A stretch of DNA of 64,000 bases from a bacterium (GCA_020440605.1 JAGRNT010000001.1:239711-303710), one strand, 5' to 3'. Counted from the first letter of the stretch, positions 26,701 to 35,527 are shown. Notes: generated from the letters alone by a model not told the origin. Numbers and translations: made by a program.

Positions 26701-27666
26701 GAACTGCACGGGCGGCTTGCTAATGGACTTCACGTAGTGCAGGCGCTGCCGGCGCTCGGCGGGGCTGGCCGAACCGAGCACGTTAGTGCGCAGCTGCAGC
26801 AGTTCGGGAATATCAGTGAAGTCCGCGGGATCATCCGTCTGGCCCTCGAAGCTGTTCAGCACGAATCCCGTGATGCCGCGGTTGAAATTGCGCGCGATCG
26901 GCGTCAGGTCGGCGAGATTGATCTCGCCATTGCCATCGCCGTCCACTAGCACCACTTCTCCGGGTGGATCATGCTCAGCCAGCGTGGCATGGAACAGCAG
27001 GCCGATCGGGGTGATGTCGGAAATGCTGACCAGCCCGTTGTTGTCATAGTCACCGATGTTGCGCTCATCCCATTCCAGGGTCAGGCTGCTGGCATTGACG
27101 GAGCTCACGCTCAGCTCCACCGCGCTGCCCGGGTCCTCATTGACGAGGCTGGCACTGCGCCAGACCCCTTCGCTGCCGGGTGTGAAGTTCAGCTCGGCGA
27201 GCTGCATGGCCTCGCGGGCCGTGCCATGGGCCCGCGTGCGGGTGATGCCGACGAGCACCAGATCGTCAATCCGGCGGTTGATCGCCAGCAGCAGGTTGCC
27301 ATCCACGGCCTGCGGCGTCAGCTGGGCACTGTCCAGCTGCAGGGCAGCGTCGTCATAGCTGACTGCGAGGAAGATGTCATCCGGTGTGGCGGAACCGCAG
27401 TCGAGCTCGAATCCGGCAGCGAGACTGCCATGCACTTCAATGCCCTGCCAGTCCGGCAGCACCTGCATGTCGCGGTCAAGGCGGTGGAAGCCGATGCCGT
27501 CAATGGTGATCCCGGCCTGGCTGCGCAGGTAGGTAGCATCGAGACTGCCCTGCCCTGCCGCGCTGTCCGCCGTTGCCAACGGCGCGCCTTCCTGGCCTCC
27601 GCCGCAGCCCGCCAGCAGGCTCAGGCTGATGAGGGTTGCTGCAATGTATAGCCGCTTACTGTCCAT
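23704..27666 (-). CDS. Very large lipoprotein with cohesin-like, dockerin-type and FN3-like domains
   Basis: A 1320-residue exported protein with lipobox SLLAGC (cysteine at residue 21). The order is: cohesin-like strands (ELDCGSATPDDIFLAVSYDD), two dockerin loops DYDNNGLVSISD and DGDGNGEINLAD followed by ITPIG and LTPIA, FN3/cadherin-like segments (VTYQLCYKSTG; TYLLEDLLPGVSYSIRLTAT; VTLSWDRAVDEHGEPVHYAV), and long stretches compatible with beta-propellers. The start at 27666 has GGAG upstream and lies inside the end of the deacetylase gene (46-nt overlap). It ends the minus-strand cluster that begins with the DUF58 gene. Probably a surface protein; ligand unknown. Confidence 0.75.
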   Translation of the reverse strand: MDSKRLYIAATLISLSLLAGCGGGQEGAPLATADSAAGQGSLDATYLRSQAGITIDGIGFHRLDRDMQVLPDWQGIEVHGSLAAGFELDCGSATPDDIFLAVSYDDAALQLDSAQLTPQAVDGNLLLAINRRIDDLVLVGITRTRAHGTAREAMQLAELNFTPGSEGVWRSASLVNEDPGSAVELSVSSVNASSLTLEWDERNIGDYDNNGLVSISDITPIGLLFHATLAEHDPPGEVVLVDGDGNGEINLADLTPIARNFNRGITGFVLNSFEGQTDDPADFTDIPELLQLRTNVLGSASPAERRQRLHYVKSISKPPVQFLSLAVRAFEDEFSYGPFSNVVSLDLGPVNLAPEWQGSFSGSMQVTGILLEIPQALDPEGSAVTYQLCYKSTGSEPDPPHQDCFNLPTELTAGAGPYTYLLEDLLPGVSYSIRLTATDESGLAGNTLEIFELMPTLVPDAAEIWDGVSAGMQRTGAIQAVGLKEPLQVDATLAGNPAAVAIRNEPVVNHFGQLFHRGAAGLHLFSFDGGAALDAIYGDYGDGPFAGMLSRTDSGRLLLATDGTQLYRVQVPSLPEAEGLASSGEQLLLGTLAFIGRPDGAVLLRNFFGGQELLATATGSASLSLCSDGNVVYQLCEDGKLRRFSQPFFEDVQSAGLPLPQAGSSLVHLSQIDALAVALPDGNFTLRSASDLSEIHTSDVADGSSSTCMAAVQWTDPPMLLLGEADAGTGRLRAVSLNDWSILWDEAVQVETISASADRIFIRNTAELQVRDFAGRLRQSVPLAGNVNSQPVLDVQGLAAAHGASLSFLREAAMDLPPVWQGTEGLRELTVGDGQVTLSWDRAVDEHGEPVHYAVYYGSVFPPDPDSLATSVITDIQDMGSTTHEYVLDELDNGTRYWFIVRAYDGWWDDNPDLEHNLNWLSATPPWLNEELLLGSDLPAGEIFYMRGIADPSGTLHVVYNDEATVQLTHLFGDTGNWQHESAGLAGWPSSAFDLGWDGDLLIGRASNFPPQLSLLMRTGSDSFSEIPVSGSNPLANPQLALAVGTEHGLAFTEFDSGTLPQVSGYYWYTHTDTGSFLPPQVLETPLKQYGRDLDLAYNPLDGLDPWVCFQRGTATTDNRLTPIDGTLHFWRDLGSGPLVEDVDSGANPGDSDVGKRVRMLPDGDGNPLLAYYDLDSDPLQPRGQLKTAHWDGAQWNLSVLENRDLSFQDTGTFRHTAPELDLVRSATGDLAIAELLRVNVPSSSTQPHSVGVRAWIDSGTGFELEILTEPLWMLPSDREPCVAMYDAAGILHIFVATAQEPPAGEDYVADTILHLWRGG

Positions 27667-28385
27667 CCGGCACTCTCCAGTTCACTGCGCAGCCCGGGAT
27701 CGGCCAGCACCTTGAGCTCCGTCCCGCGCTCCTCCACATAGGAAGAGATTACCCTGAGATCCTGGTCGACACAGCCCGGATGGCACATCACTTCGACCTC
27801 TCTTCCACGAAACACTTCGAGCATTTCCAGCAGGCGCTCCCGCGAGATGTTGCCAGCGCCGAAGTAGCCCTCGAGGAACACCTCAGGGCCCGCCACACCG
27901 GCCGGCTCCGCCAGCACGCGGTACTCGCTGCGGCATCTGAGCGGCAGCCCGAAGGACGTTGCCATCTCCAGCGCCATCGGGAACAGCGGGCCGAGCATAT
28001 GGGTGTGGTGGTGGCTGTCGATATGCGAGATTTCCAGGTTTCGGCGCTTCAGCAGTTCGAACTGGGCCGTCCATTCCAGGGCCGCTGCGCGCCTGAACTC
28101 GGCGTCCCGCCAGTTTTCCTCGCGCAGTGCGAGATCCTTGCGGAAGCGGCCCTCTGCGTCAAGCAGCTGCGCCGGGTAGTTGTCACTGAGCGGTTTGCCG
28201 AGCGAGAGGTTGAGGTGGATCCCGGCCGTCATCGGCGTTGCCATCAGGTTCTGCAGGTCGGACTCGCTGACGAGGTTCGCCATTACGGTGGTGCTCTGCA
28301 CCACGCCCTCACTGGCCTCGAGGATCCCGCGGCTGACGCCGGCGGTCAGGCCGTAGTCATCGGCATTGAAGACGATGCGGCTCAC
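27621..28385 (-). CDS. ChbG/HpnK (YdjC) family carbohydrate deacetylase
   Basis: A 254-residue YdjC-fold deacetylase. The metal-binding motif FNADDYG is at the N terminus (residues 6-12), HLNLSLGKPL and HIDSHHHTHM supply the metal ligands, and MCHPGCVD holds the C-terminal histidine. Members remove acetyl groups from chitooligosaccharides, acetylated sugars or hopanoid sugars. The GTG start overlaps the TGA of the transglutaminase gene (GTGA, 4 nt), and the gene overlaps the large lipoprotein gene by 46 nt. Substrate cannot be read. Confidence 0.85.
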   Translation of the reverse strand: MSRIVFNADDYGLTAGVSRGILEASEGVVQSTTVMANLVSESDLQNLMATPMTAGIHLNLSLGKPLSDNYPAQLLDAEGRFRKDLALREENWRDAEFRRAAALEWTAQFELLKRRNLEISHIDSHHHTHMLGPLFPMALEMATSFGLPLRCRSEYRVLAEPAGVAGPEVFLEGYFGAGNISRERLLEMLEVFRGREVEVMCHPGCVDQDLRVISSYVEERGTELKVLADPGLRSELESAGWTVSGYTLQQPSSA

Positions 28386-31036
28386 CTCTGCCTCCGCCGC
28401 GCCAGTTCCTCACGCACGAAATCCTCCACCGCCGCCAGTGCGGAATTGGCGGCATCCACGTCGCCATCCTCCAGCCCGTCAAGCCCGTAGGCCGCGCGCT
28501 CATAGACCGGGATCAACCCGCCGAGCGGCGTTGCCAGCCCGCCGTAGCGCGAGGAGGCCTGCATCAGCTGGGCCCGCGGGGTCATCCCGCCTTCACGGTG
28601 CACACCGAGCCTGTCCAGCAGCGCACTGATGCGCAGATAGGCCGCCACCACGGAATTCTCCGGGGTGAGCGGCGGCGGCCGGCGCTTGAACAGCCCGCGC
28701 TTCACGAGAGTTGCCAGTCCGGCGAGGGCAGCGGCAATCAGCGCCAGCAGCAGGCTCTGCAGCCAGTGCGCCAGCACCCACTTCCAGGCATCCTTGATGG
28801 CTTCGAGGATCAGCTCCTGGGTGCGGGCCGGGTCGATGATGAACAGGTCCTGCAGGAAGCCGATCAGGTTGGCAAACCACTTGCTGGCTTCAGGCTGGTT
28901 CGACCAGTCCTGGCTGGCGGGCGTGGGGTCGACCTCGATCCAGCCGTGGCCGTCGATGTAGACCTCGACCCAGGCATGCGCATTGCTGGCCCGGTAGACG
29001 TAGGCATTCTCCACGAGGCTGTACTCACCGGGGCTGTAGCCGGTGACAACCCGTGCGGGCACGCCGTTCAACCGGCAGAGCACCGCCATCGAGGAAGCGA
29101 AGTGCCGGCAGTAGCCCTGCTTCGTGCGCAGGCAGAAGGCTTCGGTGATCTCCTGCTTGCCCTGTGGTGGCTCGAACTGGCGTGTGTAGACGAAGCCGTT
29201 GGTGGGATCGTCAAAGAACTGCATGATCGCCTGGACCTTCTCCCAGGAGTTGTACGGTATGTCAGGGCTGGCCGGGTCCGTCTCGAAGCGGCGGGCGAAG
29301 TTGCGGAATTCACGGGAAATCATCCGGTAGTTCTCCGGCGTGATGTTCAGCTCTTCCGCCCTGCTCATTTCCAGAACCTCAGGTGCTTCAGCACGCCAGT
29401 CCTCCAGCCGCTGCGCATAATCCTCGAGCACGGCCTCAGGCGGACTGAGCGGTCCGACAAGGCTGCCCTGCCCCAGCTCGGCAGGACTCCAGTTCAGACC
29501 GGGCTCAGGCGATTCAGACTTCTGGTCCTCGGCGAGGGGCAGGAGCGGGAGCTGGGTGTACCAGGCCTGGATATGGGCCGGGGCATCGGTGACGACGTTC
29601 TGCAGTTCCGATTCCGTGCGCCGGTATTCCAGGGACTGGATCGTGTAGGTGAAGTTGCGTGGATGGCTGCTGCGCCCGCCGGCGGAAACGAGAGTGCTGC
29701 CCATCGACAATGCCGGGGTGTCATAGGGCTGGTGTGATTCCTTGCCGGTGGAGATGTTCTCGATGCGGAAGGGCTCGAAGATCGAGAGGAAGATCGGGCT
29801 GTCAAAGGGCTCCATCAGCGTGATCTCATAGCGGATCTTGCCGACGCTCAGGTCCTCGTTCTCATTGAGCGAGCGGCCGCTGCGGACCAGCCCCATGCGC
29901 TCATCCGTCTTCTCATAGCGCAGCTGTTCGCCGTTGATCTCCAGCCAGCCGTTCTTCTTGCGGCTGCGGAAGGCATTGGGGCTGGGGAAGTCCAGCAGCG
30001 GCACGGCGTAGGACTCGTAGGTGAAGTTGCTGCTGTCACTGGCGTCATTGCCGAGGAACATCGGGTTGTCAGTACCGCTCTCCCCGCTCATGAAGCGGGA
30101 TTCCTCCCAGCCACTGCCGGTGTAGACGTCGAAGACCTTGGCACGCAGGTAGTAGGCGCGGTTGGTCTTCTGCAGCTTGAGGACCTCGGTGAAGTCATCC
30201 GTCAGGCGGCTGCCGTCTGCGAGGTTGAAGTCGTCACTGATCCCGGTCTTTGAGTCCCCCTGCCCGTCCTTCCCGTCCTGGGCATCCTGGTCCTCGCTGC
30301 GCTCCTCACGGCGGTTGTCATCCACCTGCGGGGCGGGACTGAGCGCCACGCTCTGGCCACTGCCGCCGGTCTGCGGCATCAGGATGAACACGACGACGGA
30401 GAGCAGGATGATCCCGAACACGGCCCTGAGCAGGATCCAGAGGAAGTCCAGCCGCGAGCGTGCACGCGGCCGGTAGGGCGTGCCCGTCGTGCCCTCCACG
30501 CGCACGGCGACGTCGATCATGTTGGCGATGTAGAGCGTGCTGCCGGCGAAGGTCAGGAACACGGGCAGCAGCAGCATGAACTTGAGGTCGTAACTGGCAA
30601 CGCTCGAGAAGATCAAGAACACCACGCTGAACATCAGGATGAAGCGGTGGTCACCCGGGGCGAAGGCCTTGAAGGACAGCAGTACCATCAGCAGCCCGCC
30701 CAGCACGCCGAGCACGCTGCCGAGGCTGTTGGGGTCCAGGCGGATCTGATTGAAGTAGTAGAGCGAGATCCCGAAGCTGGCGAAGGACACGATGTAGGTC
30801 GCGGCCGGCCGCCAGCGCGGCTGCAGGTAGTAGCTGAGCATGAAGGCCGTCGTCAGCGCCGCGCTCAGGAACAGATTGAGCGGCAGGTTGTCAACGGTCA
30901 GGTGCAGAATCTGCAATGCGGTCAGGCCCGCGAGGTAGCTGAACACGTAGAGCAGCATGCGGTAGCGCGGCTCGCGGTCCAGCGCGATCGTCATGTCGAG
31001 GTTCTCGCTGCGGCGCCTGAGGTTTCCGCTGCTCAT
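28382..31036 (-). CDS. TgpA-like membrane transglutaminase (DUF3488, transglutaminase core, DUF4129-like tail)
   Basis: An 884-residue protein. About six N-terminal membrane segments (LLYVFSYLAGLTALQILHLT and following) lead into a large outer domain with the papain-like transglutaminase core: Cys in TKQGYCRHFASSMAVL, His in SNAHAWVEVY and Asp in WIEVDPTP. Another membrane segment (WLQSLLLALIAAALAGLATL) and a cytoplasmic DUF4129-like tail follow. This is the TgpA architecture. It overlaps the DUF58 gene by 4 nt (ATGA) and the YdjC-type gene by 4 nt. The MoxR-DUF58-TgpA set is common; its substrate is not known. Confidence 0.88.
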   Translation of the reverse strand: MSSGNLRRRSENLDMTIALDREPRYRMLLYVFSYLAGLTALQILHLTVDNLPLNLFLSAALTTAFMLSYYLQPRWRPAATYIVSFASFGISLYYFNQIRLDPNSLGSVLGVLGGLLMVLLSFKAFAPGDHRFILMFSVVFLIFSSVASYDLKFMLLLPVFLTFAGSTLYIANMIDVAVRVEGTTGTPYRPRARSRLDFLWILLRAVFGIILLSVVVFILMPQTGGSGQSVALSPAPQVDDNRREERSEDQDAQDGKDGQGDSKTGISDDFNLADGSRLTDDFTEVLKLQKTNRAYYLRAKVFDVYTGSGWEESRFMSGESGTDNPMFLGNDASDSSNFTYESYAVPLLDFPSPNAFRSRKKNGWLEINGEQLRYEKTDERMGLVRSGRSLNENEDLSVGKIRYEITLMEPFDSPIFLSIFEPFRIENISTGKESHQPYDTPALSMGSTLVSAGGRSSHPRNFTYTIQSLEYRRTESELQNVVTDAPAHIQAWYTQLPLLPLAEDQKSESPEPGLNWSPAELGQGSLVGPLSPPEAVLEDYAQRLEDWRAEAPEVLEMSRAEELNITPENYRMISREFRNFARRFETDPASPDIPYNSWEKVQAIMQFFDDPTNGFVYTRQFEPPQGKQEITEAFCLRTKQGYCRHFASSMAVLCRLNGVPARVVTGYSPGEYSLVENAYVYRASNAHAWVEVYIDGHGWIEVDPTPASQDWSNQPEASKWFANLIGFLQDLFIIDPARTQELILEAIKDAWKWVLAHWLQSLLLALIAAALAGLATLVKRGLFKRRPPPLTPENSVVAAYLRISALLDRLGVHREGGMTPRAQLMQASSRYGGLATPLGGLIPVYERAAYGLDGLEDGDVDAANSALAAVEDFVREELARRRQR

Positions 31037-32283
31037 CGCTGCACCACCACGCTGGCCTTGGCATTCACCTGCTCGAGCGTCACGGCGAGGTCGTCGCCGT
31101 AATAGACCTCGAGGATCAGGTAGCCCTCACCGAAGCTCAGACGCGGCCCCGGCCGCTCGGCGGGCTGCATGCGGCGGAAGCTCTCGGCGTTGAAGGTCAC
31201 GACGGTCACGCTGCGGTAGCGCGCCGCCATGTTGCGGAAGCGCTGGCGAGAGGCCTGGCTTAAGTCCATCGTCAGCACGATCAGGCTGGAGCCGCGCGGC
31301 AGGTAGCCGAGCACGATCCTTCCGTTGTGGTCCCAGTCCACCGCGCCGCGACCGCTGAGCCGCGCCAGACGGATCGAGAGCTCGCGGTAGAAGCCCTGGC
31401 CGTTGCCGGACTGGCTCTCGAACTCGCCGCCCTTGAGCGCGAGGTAGTGCAGCTTGAAGCGGTTGAAGCAGCTGGCATAGGCCAGGCTGGCAACCATGCG
31501 GATCGCATACTCGATCGGGCTGTTGTGGCCGATGCCCTGCCACATCGCGTCGTCGGAGATCAGCAGCACGGAGACGCTGCTGGCAACGTTCATCTCATGC
31601 TGCTTGGTGATCAGCCGGCCGTGGCGCGCGCTGCTCATCCAGTGCACGCGCTTCATCGGGTCGCCCGACATGTACTCACGCACACCGAGGAACTCGCTGC
31701 TTTCGCCGGCGACGGGCTGCGTCTCCATCTCGTCCTGGGCCAGCATCGAGGCCGAGGGCGGTTGGCGGAAGCGGAAGGGCACCGGGTCCGGCAGCACCAC
31801 GAGCTCCGTCGGCACGCGCAGCTTGCGCCAGCATTTGTAGAAGCCGAAGGGGTCGCCGCCGTAGAGGAAGAACGGACCGAGCTCGTAGACCCCGCGCCGC
31901 GCCGGGGTGACGCGGTAGCTGGAGAGCACCTTCTCACCGGGCGGGGCCGAGAGGAAGGCCACCGGGGTGTACTCCTTGCCGGGCACCAGCTTGGCGTGGA
32001 TGTCGAATCCCATCGTGCCGTAGCGTGCGGTGCTGCGGGTGTTCTCCAGCAGCACCTCGATCTCGGCCTCGCGCCCGGCCATCACATGCGGCGGATGGCG
32101 GCGCTCGGCGCGCATCCCGTTCACGGAGTACTGCGCCCAAATGTAGAGCACGAAGTTCGTGACCACGAGGAACACGGCGGTGTAGACGAGCAACGGGTTC
32201 CTGAAGACCCAGGCCACGACGACCGTGAAGAGGGTGAGGAACAGGAACACCACCGAATGCACTGTGAACTTGGATGAAAGCAA
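31033..32283 (-). CDS. DUF58 protein
   Basis: A 416-residue protein with two N-terminal membrane segments (FLFLTLFTVVVAWVF; LLVYTAVFLVVTNFVLYI), an Ig-like region (VLLENTRSTARYGTMGFDI), and the DUF58 signature EFLGVREYMSGDPMKRVHWM followed by SARHGRLITKQHE. A von Willebrand factor A-like region follows. The start appears to be TTG at 32283; no Shine-Dalgarno sequence is seen. It lies between the MoxR gene (462 bp upstream, separated by repeats) and the transglutaminase gene (4-nt overlap). Confidence 0.88.
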   Translation of the reverse strand: MLSSKFTVHSVVFLFLTLFTVVVAWVFRNPLLVYTAVFLVVTNFVLYIWAQYSVNGMRAERRHPPHVMAGREAEIEVLLENTRSTARYGTMGFDIHAKLVPGKEYTPVAFLSAPPGEKVLSSYRVTPARRGVYELGPFFLYGGDPFGFYKCWRKLRVPTELVVLPDPVPFRFRQPPSASMLAQDEMETQPVAGESSEFLGVREYMSGDPMKRVHWMSSARHGRLITKQHEMNVASSVSVLLISDDAMWQGIGHNSPIEYAIRMVASLAYASCFNRFKLHYLALKGGEFESQSGNGQGFYRELSIRLARLSGRGAVDWDHNGRIVLGYLPRGSSLIVLTMDLSQASRQRFRNMAARYRSVTVVTFNAESFRRMQPAERPGPRLSFGEGYLILEVYYGDDLAVTLEQVNAKASVVVQR

Positions 32284-32745
32284 GCTACTTTAATGGTATC
32301 GCAGGGGGAGGGAGCGCTGTGCGCTTCAGCGGCAGTGGGGGTGGGGCTTTCAGGAGCTACATGACCCTGTCGGTCCGGGACTGGCACATCGGTTTGTGTT
32401 GGATCTCAGATGGGAAGATTCACCACGAAGACTCGAAAGACACGAAGTTCTTAGATGATCACGAAGGTTGGCTTAGTGAACTGGATTGCCACTTGGCGAA
32501 CTTTGTGCCCTTCGTGGATTATCAAACCAGCGTCCGGCTTGCGCCGGGATACCGCGCCGAGCTTGCGCTCGACCTCCGATGGGAAGATTCACCACGAAGA
32601 CACGAAGGTCACTAAGTTTTGCATTGAACACAAAGATTTGCTTTGTGAACTGGATTGCCACTTTGTGATCTCTGTGCCCTTCGTGGTAAATCAAACAGTT
32701 GTGCGACTTGCGCAGCAGCTCCACTACCGCTGAAGCGGGTAGCTC
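32284..32745. repeat. Direct repeat of about 118 bp built from CACGAAG and TTCGTGG units
   Basis: The segment 32409-32526 recurs at 32578-32696 (offset 169 bp). Both begin GATGGGAAGATTCACCACGA and contain GTGAACTGGATTGCCACT and CCCTTCGTGG. Within each copy CACGAAG units at the start pair with TTCGTG at the end. A CCTCC-type palindrome block (GTCCGGCTTGCGCCGG) lies between. No gene is seen. The array interrupts the MoxR-DUF58 cluster. Confidence 0.75.
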
Positions 32746-33756
32746 CTACTGCGCGGGGACGCTGATCGAGCGCAGGATGGCCTTCAGCACGCTCTTCTCG
32801 TCGACGCCGGCCAGCTTGGCCTCGGGCCTGAGCAGGATGCGGTGTGCCAGGCAGTGCGGCGCCACGCTCTGGATGTCGTCCGGGATGATGTAGTCGCGGT
32901 GGTTGAGCATCGCATAGGCCTGGGCCGCCGTCATCAGGCGCTGGCTGCCGCGCACGCTGACACCGACCAGCACATCCGGATGCTCACGGCTGGCCGCGCT
33001 GATCTCGGCGACGTAGCGCCTGAGGCTGGGCTTGACCCCGATGCGGCGCACGAGCTGCTGGATCGAGAGGATCTCGTCGGGGCCGCAGATCGGCTCCAGC
33101 TCCTCGATCGGATGCGTGCGGCGCTGGGCCTCGAGGATCTCCGCCTCGTGGTCGATGCTCGGATAGCCGATCTTGACGCGCAGGATGAAGCGGTCGAGCT
33201 GGGCCTCCGGCAGGTCGTAGGTGCCCTGCTGCTCCACCGGGTTCTGGGTGGCGATCACGAAGAAGGGACGCGGCACCGGGTAGGTCACGCCGTCCACAGT
33301 CACCTGGCGCTCCTCCATCGCCTCCAGCAGTGAGGACTGGGTGCGCGGGCTGGTGCGGTTGATCTCGTCGGCGAGCAGGATGTTGGCAAACACCGGGCCG
33401 GGGCGGAAGGAAAAGCGGTTCTCCTTCTGGTCATAGGTGTTGGCACCGGTGACATCCGCCGGCAACAGGTCCGGCGTGAACTGGATGCGCTTGAACTCGG
33501 CCTTGACACTGCGGGCCAGCGCGCGGGCGAGGATCGTCTTGCCGACGCCGGGCACGTCCTCCAGCAGCACATGTCCGTCGGAGAACATCCCGATCAGCAC
33601 CAGCTCGATCACGTCGCGCTTGCCGAGGATCGCGAGCTCGATGTTGCGGATCACCCGGTTGACGAGCGCAAGGGCCGCATCCAGTTCGGAGGGGCTGATC
33701 GAGGCCGTCGGGCTGTTGGTGACCTGTTCGGGATTGCTCATGGAGCCTGTACTCAT
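32746..33756 (-). CDS. MoxR-family AAA+ ATPase
   Basis: A 336-residue MoxR ATPase. Walker A is EDVPGVGKT, then FTPDLLPADVTGANTYDQ, Walker B LLADEINR, TQSSLLEAMEERQVTVDG, sensor 1 ATQNPVEQQGTYDLPEAQLD, and the C-terminal lid with VSVRGSQRLMTAAQAYA. Such ATPases act as chaperones for metal-site or complex assembly and usually sit next to DUF58 and transglutaminase genes, as here. A second ATG at 33741 is possible. It is divergent from the flavin reductase gene with 41 bp between. Confidence 0.9.
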   Translation of the reverse strand: MSTGSMSNPEQVTNSPTASISPSELDAALALVNRVIRNIELAILGKRDVIELVLIGMFSDGHVLLEDVPGVGKTILARALARSVKAEFKRIQFTPDLLPADVTGANTYDQKENRFSFRPGPVFANILLADEINRTSPRTQSSLLEAMEERQVTVDGVTYPVPRPFFVIATQNPVEQQGTYDLPEAQLDRFILRVKIGYPSIDHEAEILEAQRRTHPIEELEPICGPDEILSIQQLVRRIGVKPSLRRYVAEISAASREHPDVLVGVSVRGSQRLMTAAQAYAMLNHRDYIIPDDIQSVAPHCLAHRILLRPEAKLAGVDEKSVLKAILRSISVPAQ

Positions 33757-33797
33757 GGGACAATGTGAGTTCCCGCTATTTTAACACGGAGGTTGTG

Positions 33798-34412
33798 ATG
33801 CAGATCGATCCGCAGACCCTCTCACCGGCGCGGCGCTACTTCCTGCTGATCAGCGCCGTGGTGCCCCGCCCGATCGCCTGGGTGGGTACGGACAATGTGG
33901 AGGGCGGGCACAACCTGGCCCCCTTCAGCTTCTTCAACTGCCTGAGCGCCAGCCCGCCGGTGCTGGGGATCGGCTTCTCGCCGACGGAGAGCAAGCCCAG
34001 CAAGGATTCCCTCGCAAACATCCGCCGTACGGGTGAGCTGACGGTCAGCATCGCGGACCTGAGCCTCGGCGACAGGCTGCATGAAAGCAGTGCCGAACTG
34101 CCCTATGGCGAGGATGAATTCGCGGCCACGGGCCTGACTCCCGCGCGGGGCAGCGTGGTCAGTGCGCCCTTCGTGGCCGAGGCCCCGGTGGCGATGGAAT
34201 GCCGGCTGCGTCAGCTGATCGAACTCGGTGACACCGGCAGCACTATGGTGCTCGTGGATGTGCTGATGCTGCATATCCGCGATACCCTGCTGGACGCTCG
34301 CGGTACCATCGACCCGCACCGCCTGAAGCCACTGGCCCGGCTGGGCGGGGGGCGCTATGCCAGCCTCGGGGAGATCTTCCGGCTGCCGAGTTACGAGCAG
34401 CTGCCGGACTGA
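33798..34412 (+). CDS. Flavin reductase-like (FMN-binding split barrel) protein
   Basis: A 204-residue protein of the flavin reductase-like / DIM6-NTAB family. The characteristic PRPIAWVGT and NLAPFSFFNCLSASPP segments form the FMN phosphate site, and the DxxxHRLKPLARLGGGRYA C-terminal pattern matches the group often annotated as flavin reductase. CGGAGG lies 7 nt upstream of the ATG, with TATTTT at about 33777 as a possible -10 box. Reaction partner unknown. It is followed by the peptidase gene after 32 bp, which has its own promoter. Confidence 0.85.
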   Translation: MQIDPQTLSPARRYFLLISAVVPRPIAWVGTDNVEGGHNLAPFSFFNCLSASPPVLGIGFSPTESKPSKDSLANIRRTGELTVSIADLSLGDRLHESSAELPYGEDEFAATGLTPARGSVVSAPFVAEAPVAMECRLRQLIELGDTGSTMVLVDVLMLHIRDTLLDARGTIDPHRLKPLARLGGGRYASLGEIFRLPSYEQLPD

Positions 34413-34432
34413 GGAGCGGACGGCGGACGCGC

Positions 34433-34438
34433 TAGAAT
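34433..34438 (+). promoter_or_regulatory. -10 hexamer TAGAAT, 6 nt before ATG (leaderless)
   Basis: TAGAAT is followed by ATGGGC and the ATG at 34445. The in-frame ATG at 34439 touches the hexamer directly and would be upstream of the transcript start. Confidence 0.55.
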
Positions 34439-34444
34439 ATGGGC

Positions 34445-35527
34445 ATGGACCAGTCCTCCCGTGATTTCCTGACCGCCCTCGTCAACAGCTACGGCCCCTC
34501 GGGTTTCGAGGCCCCCGTGGTGCGCACCTGGCTGGATTACGCGAAGCAGTTCGCGGATGAGGTGTACACCGATGCTTATGGCAACGGCTTCGCCGTGCTC
34601 AACCCGAAGGGTGACCCGCACATCATGCTGGACGGGCATGCCGACGAGATCGGACTGATGGTCAGCTACATAGACGACGACGGCTTCCTTTGGGTCAGCA
34701 CCATCGGCGGCTATGACGCCAAGATCCTCCCGAGCATGCGCGTCAGGGTGCTGGGCCAGGGCGGTGAACTGCCGGGCCTGATCGGCAGCCTGCCTCCGCA
34801 CCTGCAGCGTGAGGCCCAGGGCGGGCAGGAGCTGAAGCGCTATCAGTTCGGTGTCAACGTCTATGTTGACATCGGCGCGCGCTCGAAGGCCGAGGCCCAG
34901 AAGCATGTGCGCGTCGGCGATCCGATCGTGCTGGACTACGGCCTCGACGAACTGCAGAACGGGCTCGTCTGCGGCCGCGCCCTGGACAACCGCATCGGGA
35001 TCTGGTCCGGGATCGAGGCCCTGCGCCGTGCGAAGCAGAGCGGGAAGAAGCTGAACGCCAGGATCACGGCCGTGGCTGCGGTGCAGGAGGAGGTCGGCTG
35101 CCTGGGGGCCGGAATGGCGGCCTACGAGGCTGATCCGGACTGTGCGATTGCAGTGGACGTGACCCAGAGTGTGGACCATCCGCAGGCGGAGAAGAAGCGC
35201 TGGGGCGACATGCGCGTCGGCAACGGCCCCGTGCTGGCACACGGCAGCGCCTGCCACCCGGAGCTGAACCGGCGCATCGAGGAAGTGGCGCGCAAGGCCC
35301 GCATCGGGCTGCAGCATGAGGCCGCGCCGCGCTATACGGGCACGGATGCCGACTCGATCTTCGTGACCCGCAGCGGGATCCCGACGGCCGTTGTCAGCCT
35401 ACCGCAGCGCTACATGCACAGCCCGGCGGAGACCGTGCACCTCGGCGATCTGGACAGGATCGCCGACCTGCTCAGCGCCGTCTGCCTGAGCCTGAAGCAG
35501 GGCGAGCGCTTCATGGTGAAGGTCTGA
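34445..35527 (+). CDS. M42-family metallopeptidase (aminopeptidase)
   Basis: A 360-residue di-metal peptidase of the M42 (glutamyl/deblocking aminopeptidase, TET) family. The metal and catalytic residues are readable: His in DGHADEIG, Asp in ALDNRIG, two Glu in VQEEVGCLG, Asp in IAVDVTQS and His in YMHSPAETVHLGD. The dimerisation domain follows the first catalytic motif as usual. Members form large tetrahedral complexes that trim cytoplasmic peptides. The transcript is probably leaderless. The protein has no signal peptide. Confidence 0.9.
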   Translation: MDQSSRDFLTALVNSYGPSGFEAPVVRTWLDYAKQFADEVYTDAYGNGFAVLNPKGDPHIMLDGHADEIGLMVSYIDDDGFLWVSTIGGYDAKILPSMRVRVLGQGGELPGLIGSLPPHLQREAQGGQELKRYQFGVNVYVDIGARSKAEAQKHVRVGDPIVLDYGLDELQNGLVCGRALDNRIGIWSGIEALRRAKQSGKKLNARITAVAAVQEEVGCLGAGMAAYEADPDCAIAVDVTQSVDHPQAEKKRWGDMRVGNGPVLAHGSACHPELNRRIEEVARKARIGLQHEAAPRYTGTDADSIFVTRSGIPTAVVSLPQRYMHSPAETVHLGDLDRIADLLSAVCLSLKQGERFMVKV

